Of a stretch of 64,000 bases of DNA, positions 30,512 to 44,703 are shown one piece after another; within the stretch, counting starts at the first letter, position 1; every line of letters starts with the position of its first letter. The notes under the pieces are model-generated. The model was not told the DNA's origin, ran no database searches, and worked only from the letters and a program-made list of their open reading frames with translations. The DNA is taken from NCBI GenBank assembly GCA_964019425.1, contig OZ025857.1, positions 1 to 64,000 of the forward strand. The letters run 5' to 3'. Source of the stretch: Flectonema sp. DT1601 (taxonomy: Eukaryota > Euglenozoa > Diplonemea > Diplonemida > Diplonemidae). A program made the translations under genes and the position numbers.

Positions 30512-31176
30512 CTACTTAGATTTCTTACCACCTGGCTTGGCAGCAGCCTTCTTTTCCTTCTTCTCAGGCCTTACAATTGGTTTACCGGCTTCCTGTGGGC
30601 GAGTTGTGTTTATAGCTTTTTTTTCATAAATTCTATAGTTCTAGAGTCTCTCTAATTGTGAAACCAAAGTCTGATCTCAGTTTGTTAGTAACAACACACC
30701 TTTCCTTTCAAGTGGATTCCAAGAGCCCTCTCCATCTTCTGAATGACTTGGTTGTTAGGGATGGCCTTTCCGTTCTCATATTCCTGTTAGTTGATTATTA
30801 TCAATTCTGTTGGATGGTATAATGGGGGGTTTTAATTGTTCTAACGTACCTTAATAATTGTCTCTCTCTCTTGACACTTCAAAGCGAGTTCCTTCTGGTT
30901 CCACCCCTTGGTCATTCTCGCTTGCATAAGGGTTATTTGAAAGTCTCTTGAAACCATCTTGTGCTTCAAAGTTTCGTTGTCTTCATCGAGCTTTTTGTGG
31001 TTCATGGAACCAGTGGTGTGCTGTTTTATTTATTTTACAGGATGCTGACCAGCAACTGAATAACAACTCAATGCATACCTGCTGGTTAAGAGTTCTTCCA
31101 CCGGATGACACGTGAGGACCACCTCTGGATACGAAACGTGCATCTCCAGGCGCAATTCTGAGGGCAGCTCCGGACT
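30512..31176 (-). pseudogene. MBF1 copy 1, 5'-truncated
   Basis: Carries exons 4, 3, 2 and most of exon 1 of MBF1, with the same introns as the intact gene at 57031-57762. At 31176 homology stops within exon 1, removing the start codon and about the first 22 residues. Beyond it lies the 3' flank of a CRN1 gene. No in-frame initiator is kept. Confidence 0.9.
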
Positions 31177-33646
31177 GCTTTTTACCGTACTAATTCATTT
31201 CCAATCTGGCTCCGAAGATAAAAGAGGGGTCGGGGTGAGTGGTGTGTGTGGGGAGTTTTTTGTTGACCGCGGGTAGTGGGGATGGGTGCAAAATATGTTT
31301 CAAACAGTGTTTGCTTTTTTTTAAGGTCATCCACACAAACTTTGAAGGACTTCCTTAAATCTATTGGGAATTTCTTACTTTCGACTCGTTCTAAAACTCT
31401 CTTGGTGGGTATTCATTTTCAGCTAACACAGAAGTTGAGGAAAAAAAAGAAAAAACTGCTAATAGAAAGTCGTGCGGGGTTTCATTTTTTTTGTTGTTGA
31501 ACCTTTATCCCTCTCTACACTGTGGTAAGGTCCTTCCGCCGAGGGGTACGGGCAGATTATTGTACTAAAATGGCTGTACGGGAGGGGTACGGGTTTGGAG
31601 GTGGTAGGGTACGGGAGGTATACGGGAGGGGTATACGGGTCAAGGTAAGAACTTACAACTGTGTACGCTACAACATTCTACAGATTCTGCGGAGCATTCT
31701 TGGAGGTCTCTGGAACTTTACTTGTGGTGGTAACCAATTCATAGGACGATGCCTGAGCAAGGATGAACTTGGGTAATTGACTTTTGGTAAACCAAGTTTG
31801 CTCAACCACTTCTCCATGGAATCTTTTGTGAACCAAATACCATTCCGCTTGGCAGTCTGAAGCTTTGGTGTGTGTGTGGTGAAATAAAGACCATGTACAT
31901 TAAGTGGTACCTTCTCTTCCGTTGCCCAAGCCTGGAGTTTCTGGACAGCTGGAATTTCCACAGCCTTCGTTTCTACTTCTTGGAGGTTAGCGACTTTCTT
32001 TGCTAGTTTGCACTGGGCACAGAATAGGTAGAGCGTTGCCTCTTTATCTCCTTTGGAGAGCGTCAAAGGGATCAGAATGTCAACACCCTCTTCGACGATA
32101 TTTTTCGAGTAAACAGCTTGTCCAGATTGGAGCATGTTGTAAAGTTCTCTGGATTCCAGGATGTTAAGGGATGAAGGTTTTTGCACTTCTGCAACTGGCC
32201 TGGGGTGAACAATCAATTCTCTTATGGTTTCCTGGATATGGTCAGCCCCATTAAAATATACACTCAACTTTGGTGTAATTCCCAGCTGTTTGTATGCGTG
32301 GTTCAGAAGCCCTTCAAAGTAGATTGTTGTCTCTTCAAATGTTTTGGGGTTCATGTTTGCATCACTGCCAAGATATTCAATCAGCCAATTCCCAACAAGC
32401 TCTGATCGGTTTTTATCTGCCCATGCCCAAACCAAACTTGGATTTAAGCATTCAACACCGTTTGAGAGTTTGTGGAGAACACCTCTGGTTCTTAATGCAT
32501 CCTCTGTGGAAATGTCGAGTGACTCTGTGAGAACTGCAGCGAGGTGGTCCTTAACATATGACGTGTGAAGCGGTTGAAACATGCATGCACCATGAATCCC
32601 ACTAGCTATGCGTGAAGCAAGACCAGCTGTACCATGACGCTTTGCTTCAGCAATCACACTGGAGAGACCCACAATTGCACGGGGATTACCAGCACACATG
32701 TTCAATGACCACTCAGTTACCAGATCCCCTGCCCCTTTAAGCTCGTCACTCAATAGATTCAGGGCATTTTCATGAGATAGGTTTGTTAATGGTATGTGAA
32801 CGATCCGACGAAGACTACCTACAGACTCGGTCACTTCGTTATCAAACAACTCGGTGAGTGCTGTCCAGACAAATCGTATCTCAGGTAAATTGGTATTGGT
32901 ACACAAGTCCTGATAGGCCATCAGGGCAGTTCTCAGCGCTTTGCATCTATTTGTTGCACGACTCTTGAGTTCTGATTTATCCACACTTTGTTTCTGAAGC
33001 TCTATAATGTGATGTTCACGCAATTTAATAAGTTCATCAATACAGACAATCAAAGGGGTCTCATCAGATAGGCCAAGCTTCTGTCGAAAGGCTGTGATCA
33101 CCACATCGAAGTCTACAATGCGGTTGAAATCAACGTCTCTTCTTCTGAAGCTGTTTGTTTGGACAAGCTGACGAGCAAAGGCAACAAGCGGATCCATCTT
33201 TCCATCATCGATAATCTGTGCATCTTCATTATAGGTCATCATAATACTTCGATCAGGATACCATTCATTCATAATCCCTTTACGTAGCAGGAAGGTCTTC
33301 CCTGAGCCTGGAATTCCTACAGTTGTGATGACATGCCACCTAAAATTTTCACGTTCTTGATGCAACACCACTTCAAGTGTCTCGCGTGCATTTTCCCTAT
33401 CAAAGAGTGGCATATTTGCAACAACAGTCTTCATCTTCATTTTTGAATGGTCCAAAAGCTGCTCTACCTCCTCTACTGTGTATGGTACAACATCAGGCGT
33501 CTGTGTGGATGATTGTTTTTCTTTTAGTGAACAAGTAATTTCAATAATCGATCCGAAGGGCTGTACGGTGACCAAAACAGAAAAAGGTCGGACCCGTTCA
33601 GACGGGTTTACCGAAATGCGTTACAAATAAAAAGTAAAAGGTATAC
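31177..33646. repeat. Amplified module C1 (CRN1 body)
   Basis: A 2470-bp block repeated at 36519-38988, 41966-44436 and 51508-53977. It holds the CRN1 3' flank, the large exon and intron 1. Confidence 0.9.
31540..31645 (+). repeat. G-rich TACGGGAGGG tandem in the CRN1 3' flank
   Basis: About ten degenerate TACGGG(AGGGG) units, with several GGG/GGGG runs able to form a G-quadruplex on the plus strand. Also present at 36882-36987, 42329-42434 and 51871-51976. Confidence 0.7.
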
Positions 33647-33931
33647 CTCAGTAGCATTCTCTAACAAGCCGATGTATCTGCTCTTCTCAGCCTCCAGTTT
33701 CTTTAAATAGTTGTCGAGACCACCTTTTTTGGCATCTATCCAATTTTTAAATCCGTTCTGTTCACCAGTGAGAGCATTTGCATTGAATTCTGCTTGTTGG
33801 ATCACAACGATCTCCTTAATCTCATTCTCCTTTTCAGTGATCTTCGTTATCGTCTTCCCCAAGAATGTTCTAATTCTGTCTTTCTCTGCATCTATCACAG
33901 CAGGCTGAACATCGGATGGTGAGCCGGACAT
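31668..33931 (-). CDS. CRN1a: Crinkler/RHS-like ATPase-nuclease, type A header (7-residue deletion)
   Basis: Exon 1 is 33931-33647 (95 codons). A 21-bp in-frame deletion removes the LQELNTD region found in the other type A headers. Exon 2 is 33560-31668 (630 aa), joined in phase 0 through an 86-bp intron (GTATACC...GTACAG). In the exon 2 reading, Walker A GIPGSGKT is at about residue 83, Walker B PLIVCIDEL at about 170, then CAGNPRAIV, DILIPLTLS and LFCAQCKLAKK. The helical header may mediate targeting or oligomerisation (inference). Exon 2 appears identical in CRN1b and CRN1c and has one substitution in CRN1d. Confidence 0.8.
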
Positions 33932-34221
33932 TGTTTTTGTGTCGTTGTTGTTGTTTTCTTGGGGGTGAAACTTTGACAATGTAGAAACAGTAACAACTTT
34001 AGGTATTAAAGAAAACAAAATTAATATCAAGTACTTGACTGAAAAATATTCGTAATTGTTAATCAAAGAAAATTACCTTTAGAAAAAATATAAAATAAAA
34101 AGAAAAAATATAAAAAAATAACTATATTTTTTGTCTTATTGAACAGAAAACGTTGACGAATCTGGTAATTCGGGGACCACGTACTAACAGGTTGAGCATG
34201 GTGAGGAGGACATTGGTTTTG

Positions 34222-34340
<119 letters not shown>

Positions 34341-35343
34341 GGGGGTGTTGCCTGTTGGAAATAGATTGTTAAAACCGAATGACCTGTATCAAATCTCCTA
34401 CAAGGCGATTCCGAGAATGCTTACTTGCATCGGCTTCATAATTAACCGAATTTTCGAGCTTGGCCAACAATCTCTTTGTCCTCTCAAGTTTTCCCATCAC
34501 TGTGAATTCACTATTTACATAGTTGTAGTTTCTGCCCTTGTGATCACCTTTGCTTCTGGCATCATTTCTTCATTCACCTTCCCACAGGACTCCTCCTTCT
34601 TCGAGACTCTGCTAGCCATTCTACTTGCTTAGCGATAAGGGTTGTGTTGGGGGGTAAAGGATGGCAGTAATGACTTAAAGATACAATCTTGGAAGAATAA
34701 ATCTTCTTGGTGAAAGAAATCAACAATATTGCGATACATGCCTGCGATATTTGGCAGCGATGCATGGTGGCGATACGTGGCGGCGATACGTATCGCTGCA
34801 ACCACCATAATGAACGTTCGTTTATTTTACTCTATCTGGCCTTAGGGAAAATTTAGAAAGTCTGCCCGTCCTCGAGGAGACAAACTGCTGCCACGCTTCC
34901 TGGGACGGAAGCGAGTGTTATCAGCAAGGCCGTCCTGGATTAGATTGAAATGGCAAAGACCCCTTGATTTCCGACTTCGATAACAAGTTTGGAATCTCTT
35001 CCCATTGCAGTGAAACTTCTCTTGCCGCCGCTTTCCTTGCCGTTGTTTTGCTTTTTCGCAGTCACGAGACTGCTTACCTACTTAATAGTGTTTCCTAAAA
35101 GTAGAATTCAACCTCCAACGAACGCTATAATCTCTAAATATAATTAATTCCAACAACCCAACAGATGCATTTGATTTGTGGATTTAATTGGTTTTAGTAA
35201 GCCTGGCTAAGAAATTAAATAATACCGATAACGAACTAGAAACTAATAAAGATTCACCTTAGACACCCCTTCAATGAGTCATGTGTTCCTGAAAAGTAAA
35301 AGTTGCCACACTGAGTGTCGATATTACTCTTCCAGTCAACAAC

Positions 35344-35649
35344 TCACAAAGTAGAGAGGAGCTTAAGGACCACATGGATGTCGGGAATAAAGAAAAAGGG
35401 TGGGTCAAAGCAAATAGGGGGCGAGGAACGCTCTGCTGTCATCACCGAGGGGTGATGAGGAGTTGTTTCTGCTTTAGTAGAAGAGGGCTGCTCTCTGGTG
35501 TTATTATGATAAGATAGAGTATCAACAACGACCAGGCGCCCAATACTTAACAACAAAAGCCCTCCAACGAGCGCTGCACACTTCACAAAGAAATGATAGC
35601 AATAGTTCAAACAAGTCTTCTTTTTTTTATTCTTTTCCTTCCAGACATC
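35344..35649 (-). CDS. Membrane-protein exon (copy 2)
   Basis: Copy of 30002-30307, frame preserved. Confidence 0.35.
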   Translation of the reverse strand, partial: DVWKEKNKKKKTCLNYCYHFFVKCAALVGGLLLLSIGRLVVVDTLSYHNNTREQPSSTKAETTPHHPSVMTAERSSPPICFDPPFFFIPDIHVVLKLLSTL

Positions 35650-35853
35650 CTGAAACTAATAATCAAGTAATCAATATTTCTACTAAAAAGTTCAAAGCAG
35701 TTGGATAGCAGGCAAATCTCAGACTTTTTTTTTTTTCTTCTTTCAATTTCAGACAATTATTTTCATTCTTTATGTTTTCTTTCTCTGCTTGTCGACGTAT
35801 GAAACTGGGGTTTCCCCCTCATGCTAATTAAGAGCGAATTAGCAAGCAGGGGC

Positions 35854-36518
35854 CTACTTAGATTTCTTACCACCTGGCTTGGCAGCAGCCTTCTTTTCCT
35901 TCTTCTCAGGCCTTACAATTGGTTTACCGGCTTCCTGTGGGCGAGTTGTGTTTATAGCTTTTTTTTCATAAATTCTATAGTTCTAGAGTCTCTCTAATTG
36001 TGAAACCAAAGTCTGATCTCAGTTTGTTAGTAACAACACACCTTTCCTTTCAAGTGGATTCCAAGAGCCCTCTCCATCTTCTGAATGACTTGGTTGTTAG
36101 GGATGGCCTTTCCGTTCTCATATTCCTGTTAGTTGATTATTATCAATTCTGTTGGATGGTATAATGGGGGGTTTTAATTGTTCTAACGTACCTTAATAAT
36201 TGTCTCTCTCTCTTGACACTTCAAAGCGAGTTCCTTCTGGTTCCACCCCTTGGTCATTCTCGCTTGCATAAGGGTTATTTGAAAGTCTCTTGAAACCATC
36301 TTGTGCTTCAAAGTTTCGTTGTCTTCATCGAGCTTTTTGTGGTTCATGGAACCAGTGGTGTGCTGTTTTATTTATTTTACAGGATGCTGACCAGCAACTG
36401 AATAACAACTCAATGCATACCTGCTGGTTAAGAGTTCTTCCACCGGATGACACGTGAGGACCACCTCTGGATACGAAACGTGCATCTCCAGGCGCAATTC
36501 TGAGGGCAGCTCCGGACT
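35854..36518 (-). pseudogene. MBF1 copy 2, 5'-truncated
   Basis: Same truncation point and exons as copy 1. Confidence 0.9.
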
Positions 36519-38988
36519 GCTTTTTACCGTACTAATTCATTTCCAATCTGGCTCCGAAGATAAAAGAGGGGTCGGGGTGAGTGGTGTGTGTGGGGAGTTT
36601 TTTGTTGACCGCGGGTAGTGGGGATGGGTGCAAAATATGTTTCAAACAGTGTTTGCTTTTTTTTAAGGTCATCCACACAAACTTTGAAGGACTTCCTTAA
36701 ATCTATTGGGAATTTCTTACTTTCGACTCGTTCTAAAACTCTCTTGGTGGGTATTCATTTTCAGCTAACACAGAAGTTGAGGAAAAAAAAGAAAAAACTG
36801 CTAATAGAAAGTCGTGCGGGGTTTCATTTTTTTTGTTGTTGAACCTTTATCCCTCTCTACACTGTGGTAAGGTCCTTCCGCCGAGGGGTACGGGCAGATT
36901 ATTGTACTAAAATGGCTGTACGGGAGGGGTACGGGTTTGGAGGTGGTAGGGTACGGGAGGTATACGGGAGGGGTATACGGGTCAAGGTAAGAACTTACAA
37001 CTGTGTACGCTACAACATTCTACAGATTCTGCGGAGCATTCTTGGAGGTCTCTGGAACTTTACTTGTGGTGGTAACCAATTCATAGGACGATGCCTGAGC
37101 AAGGATGAACTTGGGTAATTGACTTTTGGTAAACCAAGTTTGCTCAACCACTTCTCCATGGAATCTTTTGTGAACCAAATACCATTCCGCTTGGCAGTCT
37201 GAAGCTTTGGTGTGTGTGTGGTGAAATAAAGACCATGTACATTAAGTGGTACCTTCTCTTCCGTTGCCCAAGCCTGGAGTTTCTGGACAGCTGGAATTTC
37301 CACAGCCTTCGTTTCTACTTCTTGGAGGTTAGCGACTTTCTTTGCTAGTTTGCACTGGGCACAGAATAGGTAGAGCGTTGCCTCTTTATCTCCTTTGGAG
37401 AGCGTCAAAGGGATCAGAATGTCAACACCCTCTTCGACGATATTTTTCGAGTAAACAGCTTGTCCAGATTGGAGCATGTTGTAAAGTTCTCTGGATTCCA
37501 GGATGTTAAGGGATGAAGGTTTTTGCACTTCTGCAACTGGCCTGGGGTGAACAATCAATTCTCTTATGGTTTCCTGGATATGGTCAGCCCCATTAAAATA
37601 TACACTCAACTTTGGTGTAATTCCCAGCTGTTTGTATGCGTGGTTCAGAAGCCCTTCAAAGTAGATTGTTGTCTCTTCAAATGTTTTGGGGTTCATGTTT
37701 GCATCACTGCCAAGATATTCAATCAGCCAATTCCCAACAAGCTCTGATCGGTTTTTATCTGCCCATGCCCAAACCAAACTTGGATTTAAGCATTCAACAC
37801 CGTTTGAGAGTTTGTGGAGAACACCTCTGGTTCTTAATGCATCCTCTGTGGAAATGTCGAGTGACTCTGTGAGAACTGCAGCGAGGTGGTCCTTAACATA
37901 TGACGTGTGAAGCGGTTGAAACATGCATGCACCATGAATCCCACTAGCTATGCGTGAAGCAAGACCAGCTGTACCATGACGCTTTGCTTCAGCAATCACA
38001 CTGGAGAGACCCACAATTGCACGGGGATTACCAGCACACATGTTCAATGACCACTCAGTTACCAGATCCCCTGCCCCTTTAAGCTCGTCACTCAATAGAT
38101 TCAGGGCATTTTCATGAGATAGGTTTGTTAATGGTATGTGAACGATCCGACGAAGACTACCTACAGACTCGGTCACTTCGTTATCAAACAACTCGGTGAG
38201 TGCTGTCCAGACAAATCGTATCTCAGGTAAATTGGTATTGGTACACAAGTCCTGATAGGCCATCAGGGCAGTTCTCAGCGCTTTGCATCTATTTGTTGCA
38301 CGACTCTTGAGTTCTGATTTATCCACACTTTGTTTCTGAAGCTCTATAATGTGATGTTCACGCAATTTAATAAGTTCATCAATACAGACAATCAAAGGGG
38401 TCTCATCAGATAGGCCAAGCTTCTGTCGAAAGGCTGTGATCACCACATCGAAGTCTACAATGCGGTTGAAATCAACGTCTCTTCTTCTGAAGCTGTTTGT
38501 TTGGACAAGCTGACGAGCAAAGGCAACAAGCGGATCCATCTTTCCATCATCGATAATCTGTGCATCTTCATTATAGGTCATCATAATACTTCGATCAGGA
38601 TACCATTCATTCATAATCCCTTTACGTAGCAGGAAGGTCTTCCCTGAGCCTGGAATTCCTACAGTTGTGATGACATGCCACCTAAAATTTTCACGTTCTT
38701 GATGCAACACCACTTCAAGTGTCTCGCGTGCATTTTCCCTATCAAAGAGTGGCATATTTGCAACAACAGTCTTCATCTTCATTTTTGAATGGTCCAAAAG
38801 CTGCTCTACCTCCTCTACTGTGTATGGTACAACATCAGGCGTCTGTGTGGATGATTGTTTTTCTTTTAGTGAACAAGTAATTTCAATAATCGATCCGAAG
38901 GGCTGTACGGTGACCAAAACAGAAAAAGGTCGGACCCGTTCAGACGGGTTTACCGAAATGCGTTACAAATAAAAAGTAAAAGGTATAC
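36519..38988. repeat. Amplified module C2 (CRN1 body)
   Basis: Second copy of the 2470-bp C block. Confidence 0.9.
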
Positions 38989-39294
38989 CTCAGTAGCATT
39001 CTCTAACAAGCCGATGTATCTGCTCTTCTCAGCCTCCAGTTTCTTTAAGTCGGTGTTGAGCTCTTGCAGATAGTTGTCGAGACCACCTTTTTTGGCATCT
39101 ATCCAATTTTTAAATCCGTTCTGTTCACCAGTGAGAGCATTTGCATTGAATTCTGCTTGTTGGATCACAACGATCTCCTTAATCTCATTCTCCTTTTCAG
39201 TGATCTTCGTTATCGTCTTCCCCAAGAATGTTCTAATTCTGTCTTTCTCTGCATCTATCACAGCAGGCTGAACATCGGATGGTGAGCCGGACAT
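37010..39294 (-). CDS. CRN1b: Crinkler/RHS-like ATPase-nuclease, type A header
   Basis: Exon 1 is 39294-38989 (102 codons) and exon 2 is 38902-37010, giving about 732 aa. Motifs are as in CRN1a. The header is the full-length type A: helical, rich in K and E, starting MSGSPSDVQPAV. Confidence 0.8.
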
Positions 39295-39584
39295 TGTTTT
39301 TGTGTCGTTGTTGTTGTTTTCTTGGGGGTGAAACTTTGACAATGTAGAAACAGTAACAACTTTAGGTATTAAAGAAAACAAAATTAATATCAAGTACTTG
39401 ACTGAAAAATATTCGTAATTGTTAATCAAAGAAAATTACCTTTAGAAAAAATATAAAATAAAAAGAAAAAATATAAAAAAATAACTATATTTTTTGTCTT
39501 ATTGAACAGAAAACGTTGACGAATCTGGTAATTCGGGGACCACGTACTAACAGGTTGAGCATGGTGAGGAGGACATTGGTTTTG

Positions 39585-39787
<203 letters not shown>

Positions 39788-40790
39788 GGGGGTGTTGCCT
39801 GTTGGAAATAGATTGTTAAAACCGAATGACCTGTATCAAATCTCCTACAAGGCGATTCCGAGAATGCTTACTTGCATCGGCTTCATAATTAACCGAATTT
39901 TCGAGCTTGGCCAACAATCTCTTTGTCCTCTCAAGTTTTCCCATCACTGTGAATTCACTATTTACATAGTTGTAGTTTCTGCCCTTGTGATCACCTTTGC
40001 TTCTGGCATCATTTCTTCATTCACCTTCCCACAGGACTCCTCCTTCTTCGAGACTCTGCTAGCCATTCTACTTGCTTAGCGATAAGGGTTGTGTTGGGGG
40101 GTAAAGGATGGCAGTAATGACTTAAAGATACAATCTTGGAAGAATAAATCTTCTTGGTGAAAGAAATCAACAATATTGCGATACATGCCTGCGATATTTG
40201 GCAGCGATGCATGGTGGCGATACGTGGCGGCGATACGTATCGCTGCAACCACCATAATGAACGTTCGTTTATTTTACTCTATCTGGCCTTAGGGAAAATT
40301 TAGAAAGTCTGCCCGTCCTCGAGGAGACAAACTGCTGCCACGCTTCCTGGGACGGAAGCGAGTGTTATCAGCAAGGCCGTCCTGGATTAGATTGAAATGG
40401 CAAAGACCCCTTGATTTCCGACTTCGATAACAAGTTTGGAATCTCTTCCCATTGCAGTGAAACTTCTCTTGCCGCCGCTTTCCTTGCCGTTGTTTTGCTT
40501 TTTCGCAGTCACGAGACTGCTTACCTACTTAATAGTGTTTCCTAAAAGTAGAATTCAACCTCCAACGAACGCTATAATCTCTAAATATAATTAATTCCAA
40601 CAACCCAACAGATGCATTTGATTTGTGGATTTAATTGGTTTTAGTAAGCCTGGCTAAGAAATTAAATAATACCGATAACGAACTAGAAACTAATAAAGAT
40701 TCACCTTAGACACCCCTTCAATGAGTCATGTGTTCCTGAAAAGTAAAAGTTGCCACACTGAGTGTCGATATTACTCTTCCAGTCAACAAC

Positions 40791-41096
40791 TCACAAAGTA
40801 GAGAGGAGCTTAAGGACCACATGGATGTCGGGAATAAAGAAAAAGGGTGGGTCAAAGCAAATAGGGGGCGAGGAACGCTCTGCTGTCATCACCGAGGGGT
40901 GATGAGGAGTTGTTTCTGCTTTAGTAGAAGAGGGCTGCTCTCTGGTGTTATTATGATAAGATAGAGTATCAACAACGACCAGGCGCCCAATACTTAACAA
41001 CAAAAGCCCTCCAACGAGCGCTGCACACTTCACAAAGAAATGATAGCAATAGTTCAAACAAGTCTTCTTTTTTTTATTCTTTTCCTTCCAGACATC
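40791..41096 (-). CDS. Membrane-protein exon (copy 3)
   Basis: Copy of 30002-30307, frame preserved. Confidence 0.35.
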   Translation of the reverse strand, partial: DVWKEKNKKKKTCLNYCYHFFVKCAALVGGLLLLSIGRLVVVDTLSYHNNTREQPSSTKAETTPHHPSVMTAERSSPPICFDPPFFFIPDIHVVLKLLSTL

Positions 41097-41300
41097 CTGA
41101 AACTAATAATCAAGTAATCAATATTTCTACTAAAAAGTTCAAAGCAGTTGGATAGCAGGCAAATCTCAGACTTTTTTTTTTTTCTTCTTTCAATTTCAGA
41201 CAATTATTTTCATTCTTTATGTTTTCTTTCTCTGCTTGTCGACGTATGAAACTGGGGTTTCCCCCTCATGCTAATTAAGAGCGAATTAGCAAGCAGGGGC

Positions 41301-41965
41301 CTACTTAGATTTCTTACCACCTGGCTTGGCAGCAGCCTTCTTTTCCTTCTTCTCAGGCCTTACAATTGGTTTACCGGCTTCCTGTGGGCGAGTTGTGTTT
41401 ATAGCTTTTTTTTCATAAATTCTATAGTTCTAGAGTCTCTCTAATTGTGAAACCAAAGTCTGATCTCAGTTTGTTAGTAACAACACACCTTTCCTTTCAA
41501 GTGGATTCCAAGAGCCCTCTCCATCTTCTGAATGACTTGGTTGTTAGGGATGGCCTTTCCGTTCTCATATTCCTGTTAGTTGATTATTATCAATTCTGTT
41601 GGATGGTATAATGGGGGGTTTTAATTGTTCTAACGTACCTTAATAATTGTCTCTCTCTCTTGACACTTCAAAGCGAGTTCCTTCTGGTTCCACCCCTTGG
41701 TCATTCTCGCTTGCATAAGGGTTATTTGAAAGTCTCTTGAAACCATCTTGTGCTTCAAAGTTTCGTTGTCTTCATCGAGCTTTTTGTGGTTCATGGAACC
41801 AGTGGTGTGCTGTTTTATTTATTTTACAGGATGCTGACCAGCAACTGAATAACAACTCAATGCATACCTGCTGGTTAAGAGTTCTTCCACCGGATGACAC
41901 GTGAGGACCACCTCTGGATACGAAACGTGCATCTCCAGGCGCAATTCTGAGGGCAGCTCCGGACT
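41301..41965 (-). pseudogene. MBF1 copy 3, 5'-truncated
   Basis: Same truncation point and exons as copy 1. Confidence 0.9.
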
Positions 41966-44436
41966 GCTTTTTACCGTACTAATTCATTTCCAATCTGGCT
42001 CCGAAGATAAAAGAGGGGTCGGGGTGAGTGGTGTGTGTGGGGAGTTTTTTGTTGACCGCGGGTAGTGGGGATGGGTGCAAAATATGTTTCAAACAGTGTT
42101 TGCTTTTTTTTAAGGTCATCCACACAAACTTTGAAGGACTTCCTTAAATCTATTGGGAATTTCTTACTTTCGACTCGTTCTAAAACTCTCTTGGTGGGTA
42201 TTCATTTTCAGCTAACACAGAAGTTGAGGAAAAAAAAGAAAAAACTGCTAATAGAAAGTCGTGCGGGGTTTCATTTTTTTTGTTGTTGAACCTTTATCCC
42301 TCTCTACACTGTGGTAAGGTCCTTCCGCCGAGGGGTACGGGCAGATTATTGTACTAAAATGGCTGTACGGGAGGGGTACGGGTTTGGAGGTGGTAGGGTA
42401 CGGGAGGTATACGGGAGGGGTATACGGGTCAAGGTAAGAACTTACAACTGTGTACGCTACAACATTCTACAGATTCTGCGGAGCATTCTTGGAGGTCTCT
42501 GGAACTTTACTTGTGGTGGTAACCAATTCATAGGACGATGCCTGAGCAAGGATGAACTTGGGTAATTGACTTTTGGTAAACCAAGTTTGCTCAACCACTT
42601 CTCCATGGAATCTTTTGTGAACCAAATACCATTCCGCTTGGCAGTCTGAAGCTTTGGTGTGTGTGTGGTGAAATAAAGACCATGTACATTAAGTGGTACC
42701 TTCTCTTCCGTTGCCCAAGCCTGGAGTTTCTGGACAGCTGGAATTTCCACAGCCTTCGTTTCTACTTCTTGGAGGTTAGCGACTTTCTTTGCTAGTTTGC
42801 ACTGGGCACAGAATAGGTAGAGCGTTGCCTCTTTATCTCCTTTGGAGAGCGTCAAAGGGATCAGAATGTCAACACCCTCTTCGACGATATTTTTCGAGTA
42901 AACAGCTTGTCCAGATTGGAGCATGTTGTAAAGTTCTCTGGATTCCAGGATGTTAAGGGATGAAGGTTTTTGCACTTCTGCAACTGGCCTGGGGTGAACA
43001 ATCAATTCTCTTATGGTTTCCTGGATATGGTCAGCCCCATTAAAATATACACTCAACTTTGGTGTAATTCCCAGCTGTTTGTATGCGTGGTTCAGAAGCC
43101 CTTCAAAGTAGATTGTTGTCTCTTCAAATGTTTTGGGGTTCATGTTTGCATCACTGCCAAGATATTCAATCAGCCAATTCCCAACAAGCTCTGATCGGTT
43201 TTTATCTGCCCATGCCCAAACCAAACTTGGATTTAAGCATTCAACACCGTTTGAGAGTTTGTGGAGAACACCTCTGGTTCTTAATGCATCCTCTGTGGAA
43301 ATGTCGAGTGACTCTGTGAGAACTGCAGCGAGGTGGTCCTTAACATATGACGTGTGAAGCGGTTGAAACATGCATGCACCATGAATCCCACTAGCTATGC
43401 GTGAAGCAAGACCAGCTGTACCATGACGCTTTGCTTCAGCAATCACACTGGAGAGACCCACAATTGCACGGGGATTACCAGCACACATGTTCAATGACCA
43501 CTCAGTTACCAGATCCCCTGCCCCTTTAAGCTCGTCACTCAATAGATTCAGGGCATTTTCATGAGATAGGTTTGTTAATGGTATGTGAACGATCCGACGA
43601 AGACTACCTACAGACTCGGTCACTTCGTTATCAAACAACTCGGTGAGTGCTGTCCAGACAAATCGTATCTCAGGTAAATTGGTATTGGTACACAAGTCCT
43701 GATAGGCCATCAGGGCAGTTCTCAGCGCTTTGCATCTATTTGTTGCACGACTCTTGAGTTCTGATTTATCCACACTTTGTTTCTGAAGCTCTATAATGTG
43801 ATGTTCACGCAATTTAATAAGTTCATCAATACAGACAATCAAAGGGGTCTCATCAGATAGGCCAAGCTTCTGTCGAAAGGCTGTGATCACCACATCGAAG
43901 TCTACAATGCGGTTGAAATCAACGTCTCTTCTTCTGAAGCTGTTTGTTTGGACAAGCTGACGAGCAAAGGCAACAAGCGGATCCATCTTTCCATCATCGA
44001 TAATCTGTGCATCTTCATTATAGGTCATCATAATACTTCGATCAGGATACCATTCATTCATAATCCCTTTACGTAGCAGGAAGGTCTTCCCTGAGCCTGG
44101 AATTCCTACAGTTGTGATGACATGCCACCTAAAATTTTCACGTTCTTGATGCAACACCACTTCAAGTGTCTCGCGTGCATTTTCCCTATCAAAGAGTGGC
44201 ATATTTGCAACAACAGTCTTCATCTTCATTTTTGAATGGTCCAAAAGCTGCTCTACCTCCTCTACTGTGTATGGTACAACATCAGGCGTCTGTGTGGATG
44301 ATTGTTTTTCTTTTAGTGAACAAGTAATTTCAATAATCGATCCGAAGGGCTGTACGGTGACCAAAACAGAAAAAGGTCGGACCCGTTCAGACGGGTTTAC
44401 CGAAATGCGTTACAAATAAAAAAGTAAAAGGTATAC
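41966..44436. repeat. Amplified module C3 (CRN1 body)
   Basis: Third copy of the C block, one A longer in the intron poly(A) stretch, as in CRN1-0, which also has a type B header. Confidence 0.9.
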
Positions 44437-44703
44437 CTCAGAAGTATTCAACAAGTCAAGTAGCTTGTTTTTATCCTGCTTCAGTTCCTCTAATGCTCTG
44501 AACTTCTCCTTTGCAAGCTCTTCATCGTCTGTCAAATCGGCTTCGGCTTTCTTTCGCAGTCTAATTCGAAGTGCATCGATATCAATATCTATTTGATTAG
44601 CAATCTTCTTAATTTCGTTCTCTTTTTCGTTTATCTTCTCGCAGGTCTCGTCCAATTGTCTTCCATACTCAGCAGGCTGAACACCTTGAGTTGAGGTGGA
44701 CAT
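42457..44703 (-). CDS. CRN1c: Crinkler/RHS-like ATPase-nuclease with type B header
   Basis: Exon 1 is 44703-44437 (89 codons, type B, MSTSTQGVQPAEYG) and exon 2 is 44349-42457, which appears identical to CRN1a and CRN1b. The same body therefore carries a different header here, joined through the same phase-0 intron. Predicted length is about 719 aa. Confidence 0.8.
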
